A program made the position numbers and the translations under genes. This document shows positions 46,593 to 54,062 of a stretch of 64,000 bases of DNA, piece by piece. Position 1 is the first letter of the stretch, and each line of letters starts with the position of its first letter. The notes beneath the pieces were generated by a model. That model was not told the DNA's origin, made no database searches, and worked only from the letters and a program-made list of their open reading frames with translations. Source of the DNA: Streptomyces sp. NBC_00457 (GTDB lineage: Bacteria; Actinomycetota; Actinomycetes; Streptomycetales; Streptomycetaceae); NCBI RefSeq assembly GCF_036014015.1, contig NZ_CP107905.1, positions 7,812,001 through 7,876,000 of the forward strand. Reading direction: 5' to 3'.

Positions 46593-47546
46593 ATGGGACT
46601 CACCATCGGCGTCGATATCGGCGGCACGAAGATCGCGGCCGGTGTGGTCGACGAGGAAGGCAACATCCTCTCGACCCACAAGGTGCCGACCCCGGGCACG
46701 CCCGAAGGCATCGTGGACGCCATCGCCGCTGCCGTGGAGGGTGCGCGCGCCGGGCACGACATCGTCGGCGTGGGCATCGGTGCCGCCGGATACGTCAACC
46801 GTCAGCGCTCCGAGGTCTACTTCGCCCCCAACATCCACTGGCGCAACGAGCCGCTGAAGGAGAAGGTCGAGGCCCGCGTGGGTCTCCCGGTCGTCGTCGA
46901 GAACGACGCCAACGCGGCCGCCTGGGGCGAGTACAAGTTCGGCGCGGGCAAGGGCCACCGCAACGTCATCTGCATCACGCTCGGCACCGGCCTCGGCGGC
47001 GGCATCATCATCGGCAACAAACTGCGCCGCGGCCACTTCGGCGTCGCCGCCGAGTTCGGCCACATCCGCATGGTCCCGGACGGGCTGCTCTGCGGCTGCG
47101 GCTCACAGGGCTGCTGGGAGCAGTACGCCTCCGGCCGCGCCCTGGTGAGGTACGCCAAGCAGCGCGCCAACGCCACCCCCGAGAACGCCGAGCTCCTGCT
47201 GGGCATGGGCGACGGCACCCCCGACGGCATCGAGGGCAAGCACATCTCCATGGCCGCCCGCCAGGGCGACCCCGTCGCCGTCGACTCCTACCGCGAGCTC
47301 GCCCGCTGGGCCGGCGCCGGCCTCGCCGACCTCGCCTCCCTCTTCGACCCCTCCGCCTTCATCGTCGGCGGCGGCCTCTCCGACGAGGGCGAACTCGTCC
47401 TCGACCCCATCCGCAAGTCCTACAAGCGCTGGCTGGTAGGCGGCAACTGGCGCCCGGTGGCGGACGTGATCGCGGCACAGCTGGGGAACAAGGCGGGGCT
47501 GGTGGGCGCGGCGGACTTGGCGAGAGAGCCCGACCCGGTCATGTAA
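46593..47546 (+). CDS. glkA: Glucokinase (ROK family)
   Basis: A 317-residue ATP-dependent glucokinase that traps intracellular glucose and is central to glucose repression in Streptomyces. ROK features: the ATP phosphate motif DIGGTKIAAGVV, VENDANAAAWGE with the catalytic Asp, EFGHIRM, and the zinc motif CGCGSQGCWE. No DNA-binding domain, so it is a kinase and not a ROK repressor. ATG at 46593. Confidence 0.96.
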   Translation: MGLTIGVDIGGTKIAAGVVDEEGNILSTHKVPTPGTPEGIVDAIAAAVEGARAGHDIVGVGIGAAGYVNRQRSEVYFAPNIHWRNEPLKEKVEARVGLPVVVENDANAAAWGEYKFGAGKGHRNVICITLGTGLGGGIIIGNKLRRGHFGVAAEFGHIRMVPDGLLCGCGSQGCWEQYASGRALVRYAKQRANATPENAELLLGMGDGTPDGIEGKHISMAARQGDPVAVDSYRELARWAGAGLADLASLFDPSAFIVGGGLSDEGELVLDPIRKSYKRWLVGGNWRPVADVIAAQLGNKAGLVGAADLAREPDPVM

Positions 47547-47555
47547 CGCCGTGAC

Positions 47556-47640
47556 GTTGACGCCCGTAGGGGCGCGGGGCTGTATAGATGTGCGGCTCCG
47601 CCGCGTGGGCGCGACCAGCCACCACGAACCGGCAGTCGCG
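47556..47640. repeat. Dispersed intergenic repeat, copy I
   Basis: gacgcccgtaggggcgcggg, gctgtatagatgtgcggctc, cgccgcgtgggcgcgaccag. It follows glkA by 10 bases and fills most of the gap to the next gene. Confidence 0.8.
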
Positions 47641-47683
47641 CACAATCCTCGCGCCCCGACCCACTGGGCGTAAATTGATCCAC

Positions 47684-48430
47684 ATGGCGCTGCTACCCAA
47701 CTCCCGCACCGAGCCCGACGGTTCCGCCCTCATCCGCGTCCTGAGCTACAACATCCGCTCGATGCGAGACGACACGGACGCCCTCGCCCGCGTGATCACC
47801 GCCTGCGCCCCCGACCTGGTCCTGATCCAAGAAGCCCCCCGCTTCTTCCGCTGGCGCAAGAAACTCGCCCGCTTGGCCCGCGCGGCGAACCTCGTCGTCC
47901 TCACCGGCGGAGCCACCGCCGCCGGACCCGCGATTCTCTGCGACCTCCGTGCCACCGTCGAGCGGACCGAGGACGTCCTCCTCCCGCTCATCCCCGGCCA
48001 GCACCGCCGCGGCTTCGCCACCGCCGTCGTCCGCTTCGGCGGCGCCCGCGTCGGTGTCCTCAGCTGCCACCTCAGCCTCCAGAAGGACGAGCGGTACGAC
48101 CAGAGCGGCATGCTCCTCGACCGCCTCGCCGGCATGGACGTGGACCACGCGATCGCGGGCGGTGACCTCAACGAACGTCCAGAGGGCCGTGCCTTCACCC
48201 GCATCACCGACACCCTCCAGGACTGCCGGTCCACCGCCCCCTGGGGCGCCGAGCACACCTGGATCCGCGACGCACCCCACCGCCGTATCGACGCCATCTT
48301 CGCCACGAAGGGCATCGAGGTGCTGGGCTGCGGCGTGCCTGCGGGCCACCCCGGAGTGACCGACGCAGACCTGAGGGCCGCGACGGATCACCTCCCTGTG
48401 CTGGCGGCATTGCGCGTACCCGCAACCTGA
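47684..48430 (+). CDS. Endonuclease/exonuclease/phosphatase-family protein
   Basis: A 248-residue EEP-fold metal-dependent hydrolase: VLSYNIRSM, LVLIQEAPRFF, SCHLSLQKDER, AGGDLNERPEG and TDHLPVLAAL supply the usual Asn, Glu, His and Asp ligands. The substrate could be a nucleic acid, inositol phosphate or phospholipid. ATG at 47684 is 7 bases after TAAATT, a fair -10, so the message may be leaderless. A decayed copy of its 3' end lies downstream. Confidence 0.88.
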   Translation: MALLPNSRTEPDGSALIRVLSYNIRSMRDDTDALARVITACAPDLVLIQEAPRFFRWRKKLARLARAANLVVLTGGATAAGPAILCDLRATVERTEDVLLPLIPGQHRRGFATAVVRFGGARVGVLSCHLSLQKDERYDQSGMLLDRLAGMDVDHAIAGGDLNERPEGRAFTRITDTLQDCRSTAPWGAEHTWIRDAPHRRIDAIFATKGIEVLGCGVPAGHPGVTDADLRAATDHLPVLAALRVPAT

Positions 48431-48459
48431 GCCCCATCCGTCGGACGGAGTCCGGCGCA

Positions 48460-48600
48460 GCCGCCCGAAGCCTGGGAGGCCCCCTGGGGCCGAGCAGTGC
48501 GAGGGTGGCATCAAAGAGGTTCTGCCCTGAGGGCGGCCACGGACCATCTCCCGGTCCTGGCCGCCCTCAGAATCCCGGCGAGCTGGAAGAAAGAACCCCG
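48460..48600 (+). pseudogene. Decayed second copy of the EEP-family gene 3' end
   Basis: 48527-48580 repeats 48371-48425 closely (LRAATDHLPVLAALRIP against LRAATDHLPVLAALRVP). Further up, ccccctggggccgagcagtg resembles the region near 48237 encoding APWGAEHT. The stretch between is missing. It looks like the end of a lost tandem paralog. Confidence 0.65.
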
Positions 48601-48605
48601 GCGGG

Positions 48606-49223
48606 TCAGACGACCGCTCCCCGCCCCGGATCGTCGTCGTCCTCGTCGTCCGTCCGCATCCGCATCACCAGCGTGGCGAAGCCGCCGACGAAGCCGCCGA
48701 TGCCGAGTGTGGTGAGCCACCAGGTCATCTCCCAGCCGAGGAGGACCGCGAGCAGCAGCAGAAGCGGACCGCCGATGACGCCGAGCCAGGCGAACTTGGC
48801 GGTGGCGTCGGCGGCAGGGAGCGGCGGAGGCTCGGGCGGTACGAAGTGGCCCTCGTCGTCCTCCTCGAAGTCGTCCTCGGAGGGCTCGGGCGCGGTGTAG
48901 TCCCGGGGGCCGATGCCGGGCGCGAAGGAGACGGAGCTGCCGAGCGGCTCGGCGGGCTTCGCCGCCTCGTCCTCACCGTCCTTGTCCTTGGAGCCTTTCG
49001 TGGCGCCCTTCGTGGATTCCTTGGTCTCCTCGGCGCTCTCGTCGTTGGTCTCCGGCTCCAGCAGCGCCAGGTCCTCGACGGACTTGAACGGCTTGGCACC
49101 CGGCGGGTCCTTCGGCTCCTCGCCGTACCCCGCGACGATCGCCTCCCAGGCGGCGGTCTCGTCGAAGGGCACGCCCTGCTCGTCCGGCTCGCGGTCCTCA
49201 CGGTCGGAGTCGTGCTCAGCCAC
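48606..49223 (-). CDS. Acidic C-terminally anchored membrane protein
   Basis: A 205-residue protein: a long acidic, Lys/Glu/Pro-rich cytoplasmic region (1-140), then two hydrophobic segments (about 145-165 and 168-188), then a short acidic tail. GTG at 49223 overlaps the last codons of the hydrolase gene by 8 bases, so translation is coupled. No enzymatic motif. Conserved next to the hydrolase in Streptomyces as far as I know; function unknown. Confidence 0.78.
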   Translation of the reverse strand: MAEHDSDREDREPDEQGVPFDETAAWEAIVAGYGEEPKDPPGAKPFKSVEDLALLEPETNDESAEETKESTKGATKGSKDKDGEDEAAKPAEPLGSSVSFAPGIGPRDYTAPEPSEDDFEEDDEGHFVPPEPPPLPAADATAKFAWLGVIGGPLLLLLAVLLGWEMTWWLTTLGIGGFVGGFATLVMRMRTDDEDDDDPGRGAVV

Positions 49224-49995
49224 CTGCGGCCGTCCCTTCCTTGCCGAGACTGGGTGCGAGCCGGCCGATGAACGCGAAGCTCTCCGCGAAGATCCGGTCC
49301 GCATCGTGGTCCAACGTCGCCACGTGGTAGCTCTGTTCCAGCAGGATCTCCCGGACGTCCGTCGACGAGACCCGGCTGAGGATCCGCGCGGAGTCGGCGG
49401 GCGGCACGACATGGTCCTGAGGGCTGCGCAGGAGCAGCATCGGCTGGGTGACCTGCGGCAGTTCGCCGTCGACCAGCTGGAAGAACCGGCGCAGGGAGTG
49501 CGCGGCATGCAGCGGCACCTTGTCGTACCCGACCTCCGCGCTGCCGGGCAGGGCGATGTCGCTGGCGATCCCCTTCGTCGTACGGACGAGATGGCGGGCC
49601 ACCGGAAGGGCGTACGCCGTGAGGCCGTGCACCTTGTTGGCCGGGTTGACGACCACGACGCCGCTGATCGCGTCCCCGTGCTTGGCGGCCAGCCGCAGCG
49701 CCAGCGCGCCGCCCATGGACAGGCCCGCGACGAACACCTGCGTGCAGCGCTCGCGCAGGGCGCGCAGCTCGCGGTCCACCTCCGCGTACCAGTCCTGCCA
49801 GCCGGTGAGCTGCATGTCCTCCCAGCGAGTGCCGTGCCCGGGCAGCAGCGGCAGCGAGACGGTCAGGCCGCGCTCGGCGAGATACCCCGCCCAGGGACGC
49901 AGCGACTGCGGCGAGCCGGTGAAGCCGTGGCAAAGGAGGACGCCGACCTCCCCGCCCTCGTGGCGGAACGGCTCGGCTCCAGGGAGGAGCGGCAC
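49216..49995 (-). CDS. Alpha/beta-hydrolase, carboxylesterase/monoacylglycerol lipase type
   Basis: A 259-residue serine hydrolase similar to Est30-type carboxylesterases. HGFTGSP forms the oxyanion hole. The nucleophile Ser lies in GLSMGG, the acid in SPQDHVVPP and the His in SYHVATLDHD. No signal peptide. GTG at 49995 follows ggag. First gene of a two-gene unit with the acidic membrane protein. Confidence 0.9.
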   Translation of the reverse strand: MPLLPGAEPFRHEGGEVGVLLCHGFTGSPQSLRPWAGYLAERGLTVSLPLLPGHGTRWEDMQLTGWQDWYAEVDRELRALRERCTQVFVAGLSMGGALALRLAAKHGDAISGVVVVNPANKVHGLTAYALPVARHLVRTTKGIASDIALPGSAEVGYDKVPLHAAHSLRRFFQLVDGELPQVTQPMLLLRSPQDHVVPPADSARILSRVSSTDVREILLEQSYHVATLDHDADRIFAESFAFIGRLAPSLGKEGTAAGG

Positions 49996-50137
49996 CTTGG
50001 GTCTCCTGTCGATGAGCGTGTCTGAGAAAGGCGGTGTGCTTCACCGTACGCGACCGCACTGACACCGACCAGGGCCGTCGGGTCCATTGACAGTGCGCCG
50101 GGTTAAGGTCTGATCGACGGACACGGGAGGCACTCGG

Positions 50138-50914
50138 TTGTTGTACGGCACGATGAAGGTCGCTGTTGGGGGACCGCTCAAGGTCGCCTTCAGGCCCTGG
50201 GTGGAAGGCCTGGAGAACGTCCCCGCCGAGGGCCCCGCGATCCTGGCGAGCAACCACCTGTCGTTCTCGGACTCGTTCTTCCTGCCCGCGGTCCTCGACC
50301 GCAAGGTCACCTTCATCGCGAAGGCCGAGTACTTCACCACCCCCGGACTCAAGGGCCGGATGACCGCCGCCTTCTTCAAGGGCGTCGGTCAGCTCCCCGT
50401 GGACCGCTCCGGTGCGCGCGGCGCCGGCGAGGCCGCGATCAAGAGCGGTATCGACGTGCTGGAGCGAGGTGAGCTGTTCGGCATCTACCCGGAGGGCACG
50501 CGCTCGCCCGACGGCCGCCTCTACCGGGGCAAGCCCGGCGGCCTCGCGCGCGTGGCGCTCGCGTCCGGCGCGCCGGTCATCCCGGTCGCCATGATCGACA
50601 CGGAGAAGATCCAGCCGCCGGGGAAGGTGATGCCGAAGCTGATGCGTCCCGGCATCCGCATCGGCAAGCCGCTGGACTTCAGCCGGTACAGCGGCATGGA
50701 GCACGACCGCTTCGTACTACGCGCGGTGACCGACGAGGTCATGTACGAGATCATGAAGCTCTCCGGCCAGGAGTACGTCGACATCTACGCGACCGCCGCC
50801 AAGCGCCAGATCGCCGAGGCGGTCAAGGCCGTCGAGGACGCGGAGAAGGCGGCCAAGGCCGCACTCGCGCAGGCGGAGAAGGAACGGGCCGAGAAGGAGA
50901 AGTCCGGGTCCTAG
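50138..50914 (+). CDS. 1-Acyl-sn-glycerol-3-phosphate acyltransferase (PlsC family)
   Basis: A 258-residue membrane-associated acyltransferase of phospholipid synthesis. It has the HX4D motif in SNHLSFSD, the EGTRSPDG acceptor motif and VIPVAMIDTE. The C-terminus is a charged Ala/Lys/Glu helix. It starts with TTG at 50138, supported by gggagg 7 bases upstream; there is no better start. It is 73 bases upstream of macS on the same strand. Confidence 0.92.
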   Translation: MLYGTMKVAVGGPLKVAFRPWVEGLENVPAEGPAILASNHLSFSDSFFLPAVLDRKVTFIAKAEYFTTPGLKGRMTAAFFKGVGQLPVDRSGARGAGEAAIKSGIDVLERGELFGIYPEGTRSPDGRLYRGKPGGLARVALASGAPVIPVAMIDTEKIQPPGKVMPKLMRPGIRIGKPLDFSRYSGMEHDRFVLRAVTDEVMYEIMKLSGQEYVDIYATAAKRQIAEAVKAVEDAEKAAKAALAQAEKERAEKEKSGS

Positions 50915-50986
50915 GCAGGGCAGTCTCGGACTCTCGACACCGGCTGGAGCGCCCCGGAGGCGAACGACTAAAAAAAGGGGGGACAC

Positions 50987-52198
50987 GTGACCAAGCGCGA
51001 GCGCGTCATGCGGATGTCGGTCGAGCAGCCGCTGTGGCGTGCCCTCACCGGCTACCGGATCCTGACGCTGTTGTACGCGATCGGGCTGTTCGCCACGTCC
51101 TACCACGAGTTCACCCGCCCCTGGGTGGCCATCGCGTACTACGCCGTGCTGTCTGTCTGGACGTTCGCGACCCTGCCCCGGGTGGCGAACGCGGCGAGCT
51201 GCACCAAGCGGTTCCTCGCCGTCGACCTCACCATCGCGCTCACCGGCATCCTGCTCACCGGGCTCGCCGTCAGCACCGAGCGGATCGAAGCCGGCGGCTC
51301 GACGCTGCCGTCGATATGGACCGCCGGGTCGGTGCTCGCGTTCGCCATCAAGGGCGGCTGGCGCTGGGCGGTCTTCGCCTCCACGCCGGTCGCCGTCGCC
51401 AACCTGATCTACCGCGGCGCCCCCGCGCGCGACACCGTCCACAACGTGATCCTCGTCTGGGTCGCGTCCATCGCCATCGGCTACGTCGTCGAGGTCGCCC
51501 GCGCCTCCGAGCGCACCCTCGCCCGCGCCCTGGAGATCGAGGCCGCCACCCGCGAACGGGAGCGGCTCGCCCGGGACATCCACGACAGCGTCCTCCAGGT
51601 CCTGGCGATGGTGCAGCGGCGCGGCTCGGTGCTCGGCGGCGAGGCGGCCGAGCTGGGCCGGATGGCGGGCGAGCAGGAGGTGGCGCTGCGCACGCTGGTC
51701 TCCGGCGGCATGGTGCCCGTCTCCCGGGTGTCGGAGGACGCCGCCGCGGGGGCGGTCGTACGAACGGTCGAAGAGCCGGACGAGGACGGGCCGGTGGACC
51801 TGCGTTCACTGCTCGCCCCCTACGCGGGCGCCCGCGTCAGCCTCGCCGAGCCCGGCGCCCCCGTGCCGTTGCCGCCGGCCGCCGCGAAGGAGCTGGCCGC
51901 CGCCGTAGGGGCCGCCCTGGACAACGTACGCAAGCATGCCGGGGAGGACGCCCGCGCCTGGATCCTGGTCGAGGACGAGCCCGACGAGGTCGTCGTGACC
52001 GTACGGGACGACGGGCCCGGCATCCCCGAGGGGCGGCTCGCGCAGGCCGAGGGGGAGGGGCGGCTCGGGGTCGCCCTGTCGATCCGGGGGCGGCTGCGGG
52101 ACCTCGGCGGCAGCGCCGAGCTGATCTCGGTGCCGGGGCAGGGCACGGAGGTCGAACTGAAGATGCCGAAGAAGAAGATCCCAGGGGGGACGCGATGA
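50987..52198 (+). CDS. macS: Sensor histidine kinase, MacS-like
   Basis: A 403-residue membrane sensor kinase with four or five N-terminal helices (about 20-170) and a HisKA_3 dimerisation domain with phospho-acceptor His199 in RDIHDSVLQVL. The C-terminal ATPase domain has NVRKHAG (N box) and DDGPGIPEG (G box). By neighbourhood and type it matches the MacRS system that controls morphology and actinorhodin in S. coelicolor. GTG at 50987 follows ggggggacac. It overlaps macR by ATGA. An A7G6 run lies just before the start. Confidence 0.85.
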   Translation: MTKRERVMRMSVEQPLWRALTGYRILTLLYAIGLFATSYHEFTRPWVAIAYYAVLSVWTFATLPRVANAASCTKRFLAVDLTIALTGILLTGLAVSTERIEAGGSTLPSIWTAGSVLAFAIKGGWRWAVFASTPVAVANLIYRGAPARDTVHNVILVWVASIAIGYVVEVARASERTLARALEIEAATRERERLARDIHDSVLQVLAMVQRRGSVLGGEAAELGRMAGEQEVALRTLVSGGMVPVSRVSEDAAAGAVVRTVEEPDEDGPVDLRSLLAPYAGARVSLAEPGAPVPLPPAAAKELAAAVGAALDNVRKHAGEDARAWILVEDEPDEVVVTVRDDGPGIPEGRLAQAEGEGRLGVALSIRGRLRDLGGSAELISVPGQGTEVELKMPKKKIPGGTR

Positions 52199-52875
52199 GC
52201 GAGCGGCAGGGCCCGATCAAGGTGATGGTGGTCGACGACCACCCGATGTGGCGCGACGCCGTCGCCCGCGACCTCGGCGAGTCCGGCTTCGACGTGGTGG
52301 CCACCGCGGGCGACGGCGACCAGGCCGTACGCCGGGCCAAGGCCGCCGGGCCGGACGTCCTGGTGCTCGACCTCAACCTCCCCGCCAAGCCGGGCGTCCA
52401 GGTCTGCAAGGAACTCGTCGGCCACAACCCGGCGTTGCGTGTCCTGGTGCTGTCCGCGAGCGGTGAGCACGCCGACGTACTGGAGGCGGTGAAGTCGGGC
52501 GCGACCGGCTATCTGCTGAAGTCGGCCTCGACCGAGGAACTGCTCGACGCGGTGCGCCGTACGGCCGTCGGCGACCCGGTGTTCACGCCCGGCCTGGCCG
52601 GACTCGTCCTCGGCGAGTACCGGCGGCTGGCCTCCGAGCCCCTGCCCGCCGCGGCGGACACCGAGCACCCCAAGGCCCCGCAGCTCACCGAGCGGGAGAC
52701 CGAGGTACTGCGGCTGGTCGCCAAGGGCCTGAGCTACAAGCAGATCGCCGAACGCCTCGTGATCTCCCACCGCACGGTGCAGAACCACGTGCAGAACACC
52801 CTCGGCAAGCTCCAGCTGCACAATCGCGTGGAACTCGTGCGGTACGCCATAGAGCGCGGACTTGACGACGAGTAA
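52195..52875 (+). CDS. macR: NarL/LuxR-family response regulator, MacR-like
   Basis: A 226-residue regulator. The receiver has the acidic pair Asp14-Asp15, phospho-acceptor Asp59 (VLDLNLP) and Lys in LLKSAS. The C-terminal LuxR helix-turn-helix is LTERETEVLRLVAKGLSYKQIAERL followed by TVQNHVQNTL. ATG at 52195 overlaps the macS stop. Cognate to MacS. Confidence 0.88.
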   Translation: MSERQGPIKVMVVDDHPMWRDAVARDLGESGFDVVATAGDGDQAVRRAKAAGPDVLVLDLNLPAKPGVQVCKELVGHNPALRVLVLSASGEHADVLEAVKSGATGYLLKSASTEELLDAVRRTAVGDPVFTPGLAGLVLGEYRRLASEPLPAAADTEHPKAPQLTERETEVLRLVAKGLSYKQIAERLVISHRTVQNHVQNTLGKLQLHNRVELVRYAIERGLDDE

Positions 52876-52983
52876 ACCAACCGCCCGCTGATTCACCGGA
52901 ATTGCCCTTCCGACCCATCCCTTGGTGACCTGGATCACTATTAGCGTTGCCTCACCAGGCAACCGCGGCGAAGGGACATTTCC

Positions 52984-54012
52984 ATGCGGGTCGGAGTACT
53001 GACCGGAGGCGGCGACTGCCCCGGGCTCAACGCCGTCATCCGGGCGATCGTCCGCAAGGGCGTGCAGGAGTACCACTACGACTTCGTCGGCTTCCGGGAC
53101 GGCTGGCGCGGTCCCCTCGAGAACGACACCGTCCGGCTGGACATCCCCGCCGTACGCGGCATCCTGCCCCGCGGCGGCACCATCCTCGGCTCCTCGCGGA
53201 CCAATCCGCTCAAGCAGGAAGACGGCATCCGCCGCGTCAAGGAGAACCTCGCCAAGCAGGACGTCGAGGCGCTCATCGTGATCGGCGGCGAGGACACCCT
53301 CGGTGTCGCCGGGCGCCTGTCCGACGAGTACGGCATGCCGTGCGTCGGCGTCCCGAAGACCATCGACAACGACCTGTCCGCCACCGACTACACCTTCGGC
53401 TTCGACACCGCGGTCAGCATCGCCACGGAGGCCATCGACCGCCTGCACACCACCGCCGAGTCCCACATGCGCGTCCTGGTCTGCGAGGTCATGGGCCGGC
53501 ACGCGGGCTGGATCGCCATCCACTCCGGGCTCGCGGGCGGCGCCAACGTCATCCTCATCCCCGAGCAGCGCTTCGACGTCGACCAGGTGTGCGCCTGGGT
53601 GACGTCCCGCTTCAAGGCGTCGTACGCCCCGATCGTGGTCGTCGCCGAGGGCGCCATGCCCAAGGACGGCGACATGGTGCTCAAGGACCAGTCCCTCGAC
53701 TCCTTCGGCCATGTGCGGCTGTCCGGCGTCGGCGAGTGGCTGGCCAAGGAGATCGAGAAGCGCACCGGCAAGGAGGCCCGCACCACCGTTCTCGGGCACA
53801 TCCAGCGCGGCGGCACGCCCAGCGCCTTCGACCGCTGGCTCGCCACCCGCTTCGGACTGCACGCCATCGAGGCCGTCCGCGACGGCGACTTCGGCAAGAT
53901 GGTCGCCCTGCGTGGCACGGACATCGTCCGCGTCCCGATCGCCGAGGCCACGGCCAAGCTGAAGACGGTCGACCCGAAGCTGTACGAGGAGGTCGGGGTC
54001 TTCTTCGGCTGA
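52984..54012 (+). CDS. pfkA: 6-Phosphofructokinase (PFK group with PPi-type residues)
   Basis: A 342-residue phosphofructokinase of glycolysis. Landmarks: GGGDCPGLNAVIRAIV, GGEDT (101-105), PKTIDNDLSATD with the catalytic TIDND, MGRHAGWIA, and HIQRGGTPSAFDR. Position 104 is Asp and Lys125 precedes TIDND, where ATP-dependent enzymes such as E. coli PfkA have Gly at both. The Asp is the classic mark of PPi-dependent enzymes. ATG at 52984 follows gaaggga. Streptomyces has two or three pfkA paralogs. Confidence 0.95.
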   Translation: MRVGVLTGGGDCPGLNAVIRAIVRKGVQEYHYDFVGFRDGWRGPLENDTVRLDIPAVRGILPRGGTILGSSRTNPLKQEDGIRRVKENLAKQDVEALIVIGGEDTLGVAGRLSDEYGMPCVGVPKTIDNDLSATDYTFGFDTAVSIATEAIDRLHTTAESHMRVLVCEVMGRHAGWIAIHSGLAGGANVILIPEQRFDVDQVCAWVTSRFKASYAPIVVVAEGAMPKDGDMVLKDQSLDSFGHVRLSGVGEWLAKEIEKRTGKEARTTVLGHIQRGGTPSAFDRWLATRFGLHAIEAVRDGDFGKMVALRGTDIVRVPIAEATAKLKTVDPKLYEEVGVFFG

Positions 54013-54018
54013 CAGCGA

Positions 54019-54058
54019 CGGCTCGGTGCCGGGGCGTACGGGCCCCGGCACCGAGCCG
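54019..54058. terminator. Perfect 16-bp terminator hairpin between convergent pfkA and trpEG
   Basis: cggctcggtgccgggg (54019-54034) pairs with ccccggcaccgagccg (54043-54058), 8-base loop. It can serve both genes. Confidence 0.85.
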
Positions 54059-54062
54059 CCGG

